The notes beneath the pieces were generated by a model, which ran no database searches, was not told where the DNA came from, and worked only from the letters and a program-made list of their open reading frames with translations. Positions 34,932-43,836 of a DNA stretch of 64,000 nucleotides are shown here, piece after piece. This DNA is from Paenarthrobacter sp. DKR-5 (lineage in GTDB: Bacteria; Actinomycetota; Actinomycetes; Actinomycetales; Micrococcaceae), in NCBI RefSeq assembly GCF_018531425.1, contig NZ_JAHBOI010000002.1, positions 558,001-622,000 of the forward strand, given 5' to 3'. Made by a program: the position numbers and the translations under genes. Positions within the stretch are counted from its first letter, which is position 1, and each line of letters starts with the position of its first letter.

Positions 34932-36743
34932 GTGCGAGAGTTCACCGTTCCACCCCTGGTGGAGGTCCCCCGCGACACCAACATCACTGATCTGGTGCTG
35001 CGGCAGGCAGCCAAGGCCTCGAACCCTGCGCTGTTCTCCCGCCGCGACGGCGAGGGAACCTGGAACACCGTCTCCGCCCGGAGCTTCCGTGACGACGCCG
35101 TGGCACTGGCCAAGGGCATGATGGCCTCCGGCATCCAAGCCGGGGACCGGGTCGGCATCATGGCCCGCACCCGCTATGAATGGGCGCTGGTCGATTTCGC
35201 GATCTGGTTCGCCGGGGCCGTATCGGTCCCCGTGTACGAGACGTCCTCGCCGTCGCAGGTAGCTTGGAACCTCTCCGATTCCGGGGCCGCCGCCGTGTTC
35301 GTGGAGCACGCGCGGCATGAGAACGCCGTGCGGTCGGCGGTTGACTCGGGCGGCCTCACCGGTTTGCGCCACGTCTGGCAGCTTGAGGGCAGCGCGCTCG
35401 ACGTGCTGCGCGAGGCCGGGAGCGGCGTCAGTGACGAGGCTGCCGAGCAGCGCCGCGCCACCGCAGGCCTGGACGACCTCGCCACCATTATCTACACCTC
35501 GGGCACTACCGGCAGGCCCAAGGGGTGCGAGCTCACGCACGGCAATTTCGTCGACCTCGCCGAGAACGCCCTCGCCTCGCTTCCGGAGGTCGCGTATGAG
35601 GGTGCCCAGACGATCATGTTCCTGCCGCTGGCGCACGTCTTCGCCCGCTTCATCTCCGTCCTGGCCGTGGCGGCGGGCGTCACCGTGGCGCACACCCCTG
35701 ACATCAAGAACCTGCTGCCTGACCTGCAGGGCTTCAAACCGACGTTCATCCTCGCGGTTCCGCGCGTGTTCGAAAAGGTGTACAACGCCTCCGCAATGAA
35801 GGCCGAGGACGGGGGCAAGGGCAAGATCTTCCACCGCGCTGCCGAAACCGCCATCGCCTACTCGAAGGCCCGGCAGTCCGGGTCCGTCCCGCTCCTGCTG
35901 AGGGCCCGGCACACGCTTTTCGACAAGCTCGTCTACGGCAAGCTGCGCGTTGCGATGGGCGGACGCATCACCCACGCTGTCTCCGGCGGCGGCCCGCTGG
36001 GCGAACGGCTCGGCCACTTCTTCCAGGGCATCGGCCTGCAGATCCTCGAGGGGTACGGCCTCACCGAGACCACCGCACCGGTCACGGTGAACACCCCGTC
36101 GCTGATCCGCATCGGAACCGTGGGTGCCCCGCTTCCGGGCAACGCGGTGCGCATCGCCGACGACGGCGAGATCCTCGCCAAGGGCGTCTGCGTGATGCGC
36201 GGCTACTACGAGCGCGAGGACCTGACCCGGGAGGCGTTCACGGACGGCTGGTTCCACACCGGCGACATGGGCGAGCTCGACGCCCAGGGCTACCTGCGGA
36301 TCACCGGCCGGAAGAAGGAGATCATCGTCACCGCCGGGGGCAAGAACGTGGTGCCCGCGCTGCTGGAGGACCAGATCCGCTCCGACGCCCTGGTCTCGCA
36401 GTGCCTGGTGATCGGCGACAACCGCCCGTTCATCGCCGCGCTGGTCACCCTCGACGAGGAGGTGCTGCCGGGCTGGCTGGAACGGCACGGGCTGCCGGCC
36501 TCCACCACGGCGGAGCAGGCCCGGGACAACGCCAAGGTCCGGGAGACCGTGCAGGCGGTGATCGACGCGGCGAACACGTCAGTGTCGCAGGCCGAAGCGA
36601 TCAAGGCCTTCCGCATCGTGCCGGGCGACTTCACCGAAGCCTCCGGGCACCTGACCCCGAGCATGAAGGTCAAGCGGGACCAGGTCCTGAAGGACTTCGG
36701 GGACTACGTCGAGGAGATGTACTCGGCGAAGAAACCCGCCTAG
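34932..36743 (+). CDS. Long-chain fatty acid-CoA ligase (FadD15/FAA1 type)
   Basis: Activates fatty acids to acyl-CoA through acyl-AMP. The 603-residue protein begins at GTG with GGAG before it and carries the adenylate-forming motifs: TIIYTSGTTGRPKGCELTH (P-loop/A3), YGLTETTAPV (A5), WFHTGDMGELD (A7) and ITGRKKEIIVTAGGKNV (A8 hinge with catalytic region). The N-terminal VEVPRDTNITDLVLRQA and ARTRYEWALVDFAIW blocks are typical of the FadD15 branch. It converges on the MinD-like gene, the two stop codons overlapping by 4 bases. Confidence 0.94.
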   Translation: MREFTVPPLVEVPRDTNITDLVLRQAAKASNPALFSRRDGEGTWNTVSARSFRDDAVALAKGMMASGIQAGDRVGIMARTRYEWALVDFAIWFAGAVSVPVYETSSPSQVAWNLSDSGAAAVFVEHARHENAVRSAVDSGGLTGLRHVWQLEGSALDVLREAGSGVSDEAAEQRRATAGLDDLATIIYTSGTTGRPKGCELTHGNFVDLAENALASLPEVAYEGAQTIMFLPLAHVFARFISVLAVAAGVTVAHTPDIKNLLPDLQGFKPTFILAVPRVFEKVYNASAMKAEDGGKGKIFHRAAETAIAYSKARQSGSVPLLLRARHTLFDKLVYGKLRVAMGGRITHAVSGGGPLGERLGHFFQGIGLQILEGYGLTETTAPVTVNTPSLIRIGTVGAPLPGNAVRIADDGEILAKGVCVMRGYYEREDLTREAFTDGWFHTGDMGELDAQGYLRITGRKKEIIVTAGGKNVVPALLEDQIRSDALVSQCLVIGDNRPFIAALVTLDEEVLPGWLERHGLPASTTAEQARDNAKVRETVQAVIDAANTSVSQAEAIKAFRIVPGDFTEASGHLTPSMKVKRDQVLKDFGDYVEEMYSAKKPA

Positions 36744-38218
36744 TTCCCCTGCAGTTCATCCACCACCAGCGCCGCGAGTTCGACGGCGGCGGCGCGGGTG
36801 GCGGGGCGCAGCTTGGCGAGCTCGATCCGCGACCCCTCGGCGAGATGGCGGTCGTAGGGAATCCGCACAACCGTGCGCACCCGCGACTTGAAATGCTCCT
36901 CGATCTCGTCGACGTTCACGAGGGTTCCCTCGCCCGCCGACATGTTGATCACCACGACGGCCTTGGCCACCAGGTCGTGGCGCCCGTGGGCCTCCAGCCA
37001 CGACAGCGTCTCCGAGGCCAGCCGCGCCTCGTCCACGCTGCCGCCGGAGACCAGGACCACGCCGTCGGCCTTTTCGAGCGTTCCCTTCATGACCGAGTGC
37101 ACCATGCCGGTGCCCGAGTCCGTGAGCACGATCGAGTAGTACCGGTCCAGGATCTCGGTGACAGCCCGGTAGTCCGAGTCGTCGAACGCGTGCGCAACCG
37201 CCGGGTCGGTATCGGAGGCCAGGATGTCCAGCCGGGACCCGTCCCGGGAGACATAGTTGGCGAGCTCGGAGAAGGACTGCACGCGGAACCGGTCGCGGAC
37301 CAGCTGCCGGGCGGTGGCGTCGGCCCGGCCAGGCGAGCGGTCGGAGAGCGTTCCGCGGTCAGGATTCGCGTCGACAGCGATGACCCGGTCCTCGCGCAAC
37401 TCTGCCAGCGTGAGGCCCAGCAGGCTGGTCACGGTCGTCTTGCCGACGCCGCCCTTGCGCGAGAGCACCGGGACGTAGCGTGTGCGCTGCCCCAGTCTGG
37501 CAGCGATGCGATGCTCCAAGGCGCGCCGGATCCGCACCTTGTCGGAGTCGCCGAGGTTCACGTAGCCGAAGGTTGCCTTGTACAGCCAAAGACGCCAGCC
37601 GCCCACCGGCGGGGCGGAGCTGATGCTCAGGAGGCGGTCGGCGGTGAGCGAGGAGGCCGGTTCAGGGCCCTCTTCGCGGTCACGCCGGGCGCTGCGGTGC
37701 GGTTCCTTCGCCTCCGCCGGCAATTCCCGCGTCACCGCGCCGATGCCGGGTTCCCACGCCGGAGCTTCGGGGAGCGCCGAGCCCTGCTGGGCGGCCGGAA
37801 CCGCGGGGACCGTCACCAGCCCGGCAGCCACCGGGTATTCATCCTCCGCCGGGGCCGGAACAGCAGCCGCCGCGGAGACGGCCACCGGCACGCCAGCCAG
37901 GCTGGCCGGATCCGCGGAGTCCGGCACCTCGGGTGCGGACACTGTTGCGGCGGCTTCGGGCTTCGGCGCCGCCGGGGCTGACGCAGTTGTCGCCGCCGGT
38001 TCGGAGTCCGGCAGCGGCGGAACCTGCGGCGCAGGCTCCGGCTGCGGCCGGGACGCCGGGGCTGTCCGCCCCGCGGCCGGCTTCGCGGGCTGCTTGGGAG
38101 CGGGCTGCTTGGGAGCGGGCTGCTTGGGAGCAGCTTGGGCCGTGCCGGCGCTCCGTGCCTCTCGTGCTGCCCGGGCCTTGTCTTGCTGCGGCGCGGACGG
38201 GTTCTTGTCTTCGGTCAT
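36740..38218 (-). CDS. MinD/ParA-like ATPase with long Pro/Ala/Lys-rich N-terminus
   Basis: A 492-residue protein. The first 175 residues or so are disordered: Ala/Pro/Glu-rich, with an APKQP triplet repeat. The C-terminal 270 residues form a deviant-Walker ATPase: VLSRKGGVGKTTVTSLLG, VIAVDANPDRGTLS, and IVLTDSGTGMVHSVM. This architecture matches the actinobacterial EspI/FlhG-like group of MinD-type ATPases, some of which are tied to type VII secretion; no secretion genes are in this window, so the role is open. The start at 38218 is chosen because GAGG/GGAG precede the ATG. Gene is separated from pyc by a terminator. Confidence 0.85.
   Translation of the reverse strand: MTEDKNPSAPQQDKARAAREARSAGTAQAAPKQPAPKQPAPKQPAKPAAGRTAPASRPQPEPAPQVPPLPDSEPAATTASAPAAPKPEAAATVSAPEVPDSADPASLAGVPVAVSAAAAVPAPAEDEYPVAAGLVTVPAVPAAQQGSALPEAPAWEPGIGAVTRELPAEAKEPHRSARRDREEGPEPASSLTADRLLSISSAPPVGGWRLWLYKATFGYVNLGDSDKVRIRRALEHRIAARLGQRTRYVPVLSRKGGVGKTTVTSLLGLTLAELREDRVIAVDANPDRGTLSDRSPGRADATARQLVRDRFRVQSFSELANYVSRDGSRLDILASDTDPAVAHAFDDSDYRAVTEILDRYYSIVLTDSGTGMVHSVMKGTLEKADGVVLVSGGSVDEARLASETLSWLEAHGRHDLVAKAVVVINMSAGEGTLVNVDEIEEHFKSRVRTVVRIPYDRHLAEGSRIELAKLRPATRAAAVELAALVVDELQGN
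38086..38130 (-). repeat. Three perfect 15-bp tandem repeats inside the MinD-like gene
   Basis: CGGGCTGCTTGGGAG repeats three times in frame and encodes the A-P-K-Q-P units on the minus strand. In-frame units permit length variation of the disordered region without breaking the gene. Confidence 0.95.
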
Positions 38219-38306
38219 AGCTCCAACCTCGGGCGCGGGGAACCCGGCCGCCGCGGCAGCCGGGTGCTTGTGCTCAGCACTCACCATAACGCACGGAAAC
38301 AGGCGC

Positions 38307-38342
38307 GCCCCGGTCCTGCGGCCGCAGCGGCAGGACCGGGGC
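38307..38342 (-). terminator. Terminator-like hairpin after pyc
   Basis: A 13-bp perfect stem GCCCCGGTCCTGC/GCAGGACCGGGGC with a 10-base loop, 20 bases past the pyc stop. There is no strong T-run, so it may act with Rho or as an RNA-stabilising end. Confidence 0.65.
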
Positions 38343-38361
38343 GGGCCCCGGAAGGTGGAGG

Positions 38362-41300
38362 TCAGGCCTCGTCGACGACGAGCAGGAGGTCACCGCCCTG
38401 CACCTGGCCGACGCCGGTCACGGCCAGCCGGGACACCGTGCCGGCCACCGGCGTCGTGATGGAGGCCTCCATCTTCATTGCCTCGATGGTGGCCACCGTG
38501 TCCCCTGCCTTGACCGTGTCGCCGACGGCGACGGCCGGGGTGACGGCTCCGGCGAAGGGAGCGGCAACCTGGCCAGGGACCTTCGGGTCGGCCCGTTCCG
38601 CCGCCTTGACCTCGCTGGCCACGCTGCGGTCACGCACAAGGACGGGCCGGGACTGGCCGTTGAGTTTGCACATCACCGTGCGCATGCCCTTGTTGTCGAC
38701 CTCGGAGATGGCCTCCAGCGAGGCGATCAGGCGCACACCCTTCTCGAGCACGATCTCGTGCTCGCGGTCCCGCTGCAGCCCGTAGAGGTAGTCGCGGGTG
38801 TCCAGCACCGACACGTCGCCGTACGTCTCCCGGCTGCGCTCGAAGTCCTTGGTGGGGCCGGCGAACAGCAGCCGGTTGAGCGTGGCGCGGCGGGACTTGG
38901 AGTCTGCGCCCAGCGCCGCGGCGTCCTCCGCAGACAGCGCGGCGTCGCGCACCTTCACCTGGCGGCCCTGCAGCGCCTTGCTGCGGAAGGGCTCGGGCCA
39001 GCCGCCGGGCGGGTCCCCCAGCTCGCCGGAGAGGAACCCGATGACGGAGTCCGGGATGTCGTAATTCTGCGGGTTCGCTTCGAAGTCCGCCGGGTCCGCG
39101 TTCAAGCCCACCAAGTGCAGCGCCAGGTCGCCGACCACCTTCGAGGACGGCGTGACCTTCACCAAATGCCCCAGGATCCGGTCGGCGTGCGTGTACATGT
39201 CCTCGATGGCTTCGAAGCGCTCGCCCAGGCCAAGCGCGATCGCCTGCTGGCGCAGATTGGAGAGCTGGCCGCCGGGAATTTCGTGCCGGTAGACGCGCCC
39301 GGTGGGCCCGGGCAGCCCGGATTCGAACGGCGCGTACACGCGTCGCACAGCTTCCCAGTACGGCTCGAGCGAACTGACCGCGTCGAGGCTGATGCCGGCG
39401 TCACGTTCCGTGTGCGCCAGGGCAGCGACCAAAGCGGATGCGGACACCTGGCTCGTCGTCCCGGCCAGGGACGCGGAGGCGACGTCGACCGCGTCCACGC
39501 CCGCGTCGATGGCCGCCATCAGCGTGGCAAGCTGGCCGCCGGCGGTGTCATGGGTGTGCAGGTGCACCGGCAGGCTGAACCGTTCGCGGAGGGCCCGCAC
39601 CAGGCGGGCCGCGGCGGCGGGCCGGAGCAGGCCGGCCATATCCTTGATCGCCAGAATATGGGCGCCCGCGTCGACCATCCGCTGCGCGAGCTCCAGGTAG
39701 TAATCGAGGGTGTAGAGCTTCTCCTCCGGGTCCAGCATGTCGGAGGTGTAGCAGAGTGCGACCTCGGCGACAGCCGTGCCGGTTGCCCGGACTGCCATGA
39801 TGGCCGGCTCCATCTGATCCACGTCGTTCAGGGCATCGAAGATGCGGAAGATGTCCACGCCCGACGCCGCGGCCTCCTTGACGAAGGCCTCGGTGACCTG
39901 CACCGGGTAGGGCGTGTAGCCGACAGTGTTCCGCCCGCGCAGCAACATCTGGATGCAGATGTTCGGCAGCGCCTCGCGCAGCGCGGCCAGCCGCTCCCAG
40001 GGGTCCTCCCCGAGGAACCGCAGCGCGACGTCGTAGGTGGCGCCGCCCCACGCCTCCACCGAGAGCAGCTGCGGGGTGAGCCGCGCAACGGCCGGGGCCG
40101 CAGCGAGCAGGTCCCGGGTGCGCACCCGGGTGGCGAGCAACGACTGGTGCGCGTCGCGGAAGGTGGTGTCGGTGACAGCCACGGGCGTCTGCTCGCGCAG
40201 CGCCTTGGCGAAGCCCTCGGGCCCGAGCTCCAGCAGCCGCTGACGCGAGCCGGCCGGCGCCTCGCCCTCCACGGCAGGCAGCTTCGCTGCCGGGTCGCTA
40301 TGGACCTGCAGCTCCCCGTTCGGCTTGTTGACAGTCACGTCAGCGAGCCAGCTCAGCAGCTTGGTTCCGCGGTCGGCGGAGACGCGGGCCTTGACCAGCT
40401 CCGGCCGCTCGTCAATGAAGGACGTGGCGACATTTCCGGCCACGAAGTCGGGGTCGTCCAGGACTGCCTGCAGGAAGGAGATGTTGGTGGACACGCCACG
40501 GATCCGGAACTCGGCCAGGGCGCGCCGGGCACGGGCCACCGCGGTCGGGTAGTCCCGGCCTCGGCAGGTGAGCTTGACCAGCATCGAATCGAAGTGCGGG
40601 CTGATCTCCGCACCGGAGTACACCGTGCCGCCGTCCAGGCGCACGCCGGCGCCGCCGGCCGAGCGGTAGCCCGTGATGCGCCCGACGTCCGGCCGGAAGC
40701 CGTTGGCCGGGTCCTCGGTGGTGATCCGGCACTGCAGGGCGGCACCGCGCAGCGCGACGGTTTCCTGGCTCAGGCCCAGGTCCGCCAGCGTCTCCCCCGC
40801 CGCGATGCGCATCTGTGCCTGCACGAGGTCGACGTCGGTCACTTCCTCGGTGACGGTGTGTTCGACCTGGATGCGGGGGTTCATCTCGATGAACACATGC
40901 TGCCCGGCACGCTCGCCTACCGTGTCGACAAGGAATTCGACTGTTCCCGCGTTGACGTAGTTCAGTGCCTTCGCGAACGCCACCGCGTCACGGTAGAGCG
41001 CCTGGCGGATGTTCTCGTCCAGGTTCGGCGCGGGGGCGATCTCGATGACCTTCTGGTGCCGGCGCTGCAGCGAACAATCCCGTTCGAACAGATGCATGAC
41101 GTTGCCCTGGCTGTCGGCGAGGATCTGGACTTCGATGTGCCGCGGGCGCAGGACTGCCTGCTCCAGGAAGACCGTCGGGTCGCCGAACGCGGTGTCCGCT
41201 TCGCGCATCGCGGCGCTGAGGGCCTCGGGCAGCGCCTCCCGGGTGTCGACCCGGCGCATGCCGCGGCCGCCGCCGCCGGCCACTGCCTTGACGAAGATCG

Positions 41301-41760
41301 GGAAGCCGATCCCGTCCGCCTCGGCCAGCAGCACCTCGGGGTCCGAGCTGGGCGGGCTGGACTTCAGCACAGGGATGCCGGCCTTCCGCGCGGCTTCGAG
41401 CGCGCGCACCTTGTGTCCGGCCAGTTCGAGTACGTCCGCGTCCGGGCCGACGAAGGTGATGCCCGCTTCCTTCGCCGCGCGGGCCAGGTCGGGGTTCTCC
41501 GAGAGGAAGCCGTAGCCGGGGTAGATCGCGTCGGCCCCTGCTTCCTTGGCTACGCGGATGATTTCTGCGACGTTGAGGTAGGCCCGGACGGGATGGCCTT
41601 CCTCCCCGATCGGGTACGCCTCGTCGGCTTTTTGCCGGTGGATCGAGTTCCTGTCCTCGTAGGGGAACACCGCGACTGTCCGGGCCCCGAGCTCGTATCC
41701 GGCACGGAAGGCGCGGATGGCGATTTCTCCTCGGTTGGCCACCAAAATCTTCGAGAACAT
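38362..41760 (-). CDS. pyc: Pyruvate carboxylase
   Basis: Biotin enzyme that makes oxaloacetate from pyruvate and bicarbonate, the main anaplerotic entry in many actinobacteria. The 1132-residue protein has all domains in order: biotin carboxylase (from MFSKILVANRGEIAIRAFRA; ATP grasp VKAVAGGGGRGMR; FIEMNPRIQVEHTVTEEVT split blocks), carboxyltransferase (DTTFRDAHQSLLATRVRT, with VEAWGGATYD), the PYC-specific allosteric linker, and a C-terminal biotinyl domain with EAMKMEA. ATG at 41760 has AGGAGAG seven bases before it; longer readings to 41832 lack family similarity. Transcribed alone. Confidence 0.97.
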   Translation of the reverse strand: MFSKILVANRGEIAIRAFRAGYELGARTVAVFPYEDRNSIHRQKADEAYPIGEEGHPVRAYLNVAEIIRVAKEAGADAIYPGYGFLSENPDLARAAKEAGITFVGPDADVLELAGHKVRALEAARKAGIPVLKSSPPSSDPEVLLAEADGIGFPIFVKAVAGGGGRGMRRVDTREALPEALSAAMREADTAFGDPTVFLEQAVLRPRHIEVQILADSQGNVMHLFERDCSLQRRHQKVIEIAPAPNLDENIRQALYRDAVAFAKALNYVNAGTVEFLVDTVGERAGQHVFIEMNPRIQVEHTVTEEVTDVDLVQAQMRIAAGETLADLGLSQETVALRGAALQCRITTEDPANGFRPDVGRITGYRSAGGAGVRLDGGTVYSGAEISPHFDSMLVKLTCRGRDYPTAVARARRALAEFRIRGVSTNISFLQAVLDDPDFVAGNVATSFIDERPELVKARVSADRGTKLLSWLADVTVNKPNGELQVHSDPAAKLPAVEGEAPAGSRQRLLELGPEGFAKALREQTPVAVTDTTFRDAHQSLLATRVRTRDLLAAAPAVARLTPQLLSVEAWGGATYDVALRFLGEDPWERLAALREALPNICIQMLLRGRNTVGYTPYPVQVTEAFVKEAAASGVDIFRIFDALNDVDQMEPAIMAVRATGTAVAEVALCYTSDMLDPEEKLYTLDYYLELAQRMVDAGAHILAIKDMAGLLRPAAAARLVRALRERFSLPVHLHTHDTAGGQLATLMAAIDAGVDAVDVASASLAGTTSQVSASALVAALAHTERDAGISLDAVSSLEPYWEAVRRVYAPFESGLPGPTGRVYRHEIPGGQLSNLRQQAIALGLGERFEAIEDMYTHADRILGHLVKVTPSSKVVGDLALHLVGLNADPADFEANPQNYDIPDSVIGFLSGELGDPPGGWPEPFRSKALQGRQVKVRDAALSAEDAAALGADSKSRRATLNRLLFAGPTKDFERSRETYGDVSVLDTRDYLYGLQRDREHEIVLEKGVRLIASLEAISEVDNKGMRTVMCKLNGQSRPVLVRDRSVASEVKAAERADPKVPGQVAAPFAGAVTPAVAVGDTVKAGDTVATIEAMKMEASITTPVAGTVSRLAVTGVGQVQGGDLLLVVDEA

Positions 41761-42086
41761 GACTCTCCTGCGTCGTTGCGGGTCGGGGGACGTGGTGCCA
41801 TTCTGGGCGATCCCCGTGTGCCCCGGCAACACATCGTGCCCCAGCTCACACTAGCAGGATGCGTGCGGCCGCCAGGGCTCGCTGAGGAGGCTTCGGAATC
41901 AACTCCGGCGGCTGCTTCCACCTATGATGAAGGTGGTGCTCAGCGATGAGCCCGCTATGTCGGTCGCTGAAGCGGGCCGGCGAAGCGCCACCGGGGAGGT
42001 GCGGGCCACGGCCGTCCGTACCGGGGGCCCGGTCCCGGGAGCTTCACCGTGGTGAAGACGAGCAACGTTAGGTATTGGTTCATCAA
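41761..42086. other. Intergenic region between divergent pyc and ParA-type genes
   Basis: The 326-base stretch has no convincing gene. A strong -10-like TATGAT lies at 41923-41928 on the plus strand without a clear -35, and GC-rich imperfect repeats occupy 41965-42045. The pyc promoter must also lie here but was not identified. Confidence 0.5.
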
Positions 42087-42902
42087 GTGCAAGTAGTGAG
42101 CATCAGCAGCCTCAAAGGCGGCGTCGGCAAGACGTCGGTCACTCTGGGACTCGCCTCCGCTGCTCTCGCGGCGGGTATCCGAACACTCGTGGTGGACCTC
42201 GATCCGCATGCGGACGCCACCACCGGTCTCGGCGTCCGCGCGGGCAGCCAGCTGGACATTGGCCGCATGCTCAAGGTCGCCCGCCGCGCCCGGCTCTCCG
42301 AAAACGTGGTGCCGTCCGGATGGGTGGCGGCTGCCCCCGACAGCGACGGCACGAAGACCCTCGACGTCGCCGCGGGCTCGGCCTATGCGGGCATCTACGA
42401 CCGCCCCGATCTCGGCCGCAGGGACTTGCGGCGGCTCAGCACGGTCCTGGCCGGGGCGACTGGCTACGATCTTGTCCTCATCGACTGCCCTCCCTCCCTG
42501 AACGGCCTCACCCGGATGGCCTGGACGGCCAGCAACCGGGTGCTGCTTGTCGCCGAGCCGGGCCTGTTCTCCGTGGCCGGCACGGAACGCACCCTGCGCG
42601 CCATCGAACTGTTCAAGCAGGAATTCGCGCCGAACCTGGTGCCGGCGGGCATTGTGGCCAACCGGGTGCGGCCGGGCTCAAACGAGCACACCTACCGTTT
42701 GGCTGAAATGCGGTCCATGTTCGGGCCCCTGCTGCTCTCGCCGCACATTCCGGAGCAGGCCAACTGGCAGCAGATCCAGGGCGCAGCGCACGCGGTGCAC
42801 CAGTGGCCCGGCGACGCGGCGAAGAACGCTTCGGAACTGTTCGACGACCTGCTCGCCAACCTGGTGCAGAAGGGCCGGACACGCAACCGCGTCAAGCGGT
42901 GA
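42087..42902 (+). CDS. Orphan ParA family ATPase
   Basis: Deviant-Walker ATPase of 271 residues with SISSLKGGVGKTSVTLGL at the N-terminus, the LVVDLDPHADATTG switch, and VLIDCPPSLNGLTRMAW. These are the ParA/Soj core motifs. No parB neighbour and no plasmid genes are present, so it is an orphan, likely positioning another cargo. The GTG at 42087 is chosen since the family begins QVVSI; TTG at 42075 and GTG at 42096 are alternatives and none has a good ribosome site. Followed by a clear terminator. Confidence 0.88.
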   Translation: MQVVSISSLKGGVGKTSVTLGLASAALAAGIRTLVVDLDPHADATTGLGVRAGSQLDIGRMLKVARRARLSENVVPSGWVAAAPDSDGTKTLDVAAGSAYAGIYDRPDLGRRDLRRLSTVLAGATGYDLVLIDCPPSLNGLTRMAWTASNRVLLVAEPGLFSVAGTERTLRAIELFKQEFAPNLVPAGIVANRVRPGSNEHTYRLAEMRSMFGPLLLSPHIPEQANWQQIQGAAHAVHQWPGDAAKNASELFDDLLANLVQKGRTRNRVKR

Positions 42903-42950
42903 GTCCCGGGACCGCGGGCCCCTTCGCCTGACCCGGGCCGCTTAACCACG

Positions 42951-42985
42951 AAGGCGCCGCCACCCAACGGGTGCGGCGCCTTTTT
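42951..42985 (+). terminator. Rho-independent terminator after the ParA gene
   Basis: AAGGCGCCGC(A)CCC and GGGTGCGGCGCC arms around AAC, followed by five T. It ends 80 bases past the ParA stop and just before the minus-strand merR stop, so it may serve both directions. Confidence 0.9.
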
Positions 42986-43013
42986 CGCGGGTCCGGCGTG
43001 GAACCGGCTTTCG

Positions 43014-43595
43014 TCAGGAGATCTTTCGTGCCCGGCGCTTGCTGAGTTCGTCGTCCGGGAAGGACTGCTCCTCCACATGCTCGCTGGGCAACGCGGCAAG
43101 GCTGCCTTCGACTTCGCGCCACACCCGTCCGACAGCGATGCCGAAGACGCCCTGGCCGCCCTGGACCAGGTCGATGACCTCGTCGGCCGAGGTGCACTCG
43201 TAGACGCTGGCGCCGTCGCTCATGAGCGTAATCTGGGCCAGGTCCTCGACCCCCCGCTCGCGCAGGTGGTCCACGGCGGTGCGGATCTGCTGCAGCGAGA
43301 CGCCGGTGTCCAGCAGGCGCTTGACCACCTTGAGGACGAGGATGTCACGGAAACTGTAGAGGCGCTGGGAGCCGGAACCGGAGGCTCCGCGCACTGCGGG
43401 CTCGACCAGGCCGGTGCGGGCCCAGTAGTCCAGCTGGCGGTACGTGATTCCTGCCGCCTTGCATGCCGTCGGGCCCCGGTACCCTGCGTCCTCATCGAGG
43501 ACCGGCAGGTCCTCGGTGAACAGCAGTCCCTGGGCGCTGGCCGGTAGGGGTGCGGCAGCGTGCTTAAGCTCGCCGGCGTCGCCTTTCGGACTCAC
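43014..43595 (-). CDS. MerR family regulator (Rv1830-type)
   Basis: Second of the two MerR-type genes in the conserved gcvH-garA-ftsR-nuclease-merR block. The 193-residue protein has an N-terminal leader (about 1-35), then the winged helix GYRGPTACKAAGITYRQLDYWARTGLVEP, SQRLYSFRDILVLKVVKRLLDTGVSLQQI, and a C-terminal dimer/effector region. No metal-binding cysteines of MerR/ZntR are seen (one Cys in the helix and one in VYECTSADE). GTG start with an excellent AAGGAGG site. Its own promoter candidate lies at 43669-43697. Confidence 0.9.
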   Translation of the reverse strand: MSPKGDAGELKHAAAPLPASAQGLLFTEDLPVLDEDAGYRGPTACKAAGITYRQLDYWARTGLVEPAVRGASGSGSQRLYSFRDILVLKVVKRLLDTGVSLQQIRTAVDHLRERGVEDLAQITLMSDGASVYECTSADEVIDLVQGGQGVFGIAVGRVWREVEGSLAALPSEHVEEQSFPDDELSKRRARKIS

Positions 43596-43668
43596 GTGAA
43601 CCCTCCTTGTCGTAGCTCCTCAGAGAAGTCCCTGAGGCGGCTTTGACCGACATGACGTGAAACCCACC

Positions 43669-43697
43669 AATGTAAGTCACTCTCAGTCTGCCCGCAA
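43669..43697 (-). promoter_or_regulatory. Promoter candidate of the Rv1830-type merR gene
   Basis: On the minus strand TTGCGG (43692-43697) and TACATT (43669-43674) are 17 bases apart, about 75 bases upstream of the GTG start. A small CCCAT/ATGGG hairpin lies just upstream. Confidence 0.5.
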
Positions 43698-43798
43698 CAG
43701 GCTACCCATGCAATGGGACTCTCTATCAAAAACGGTAGAGCCGCCCGGGCCCCCGGTCAAAGATGCGGCCCTCTTAGGGGCGGCGTGTCGGAAGTTTG

Positions 43799-43819
43799 AA
43801 CCTCAACTTTAACCTGAAC
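43799..43819. promoter_or_regulatory. AACCT(C/G)AAC direct repeats, possible MerR-type binding site
   Basis: AACCTCAAC (43799-43807) and AACCTGAAC (43811-43819) are repeated at a 12-base interval between the nuclease stop and the merR start. They resemble the AACCTTCAA half of the palindrome upstream of ftsZ. Function is inferred only. Confidence 0.4.
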
Positions 43820-43836
43820 GTTATCAACCGGGCCGT

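Noticed and set aside
38758-41949. A 1063-codon plus-strand frame opposite pyc
   Set aside because: Fully antisense to the recognisable pyruvate carboxylase and without a domain pattern.
41921-42057. A small 45-codon frame between pyc and the ParA gene
   Set aside because: It has no ribosome site and Arg/Gly-rich random composition.
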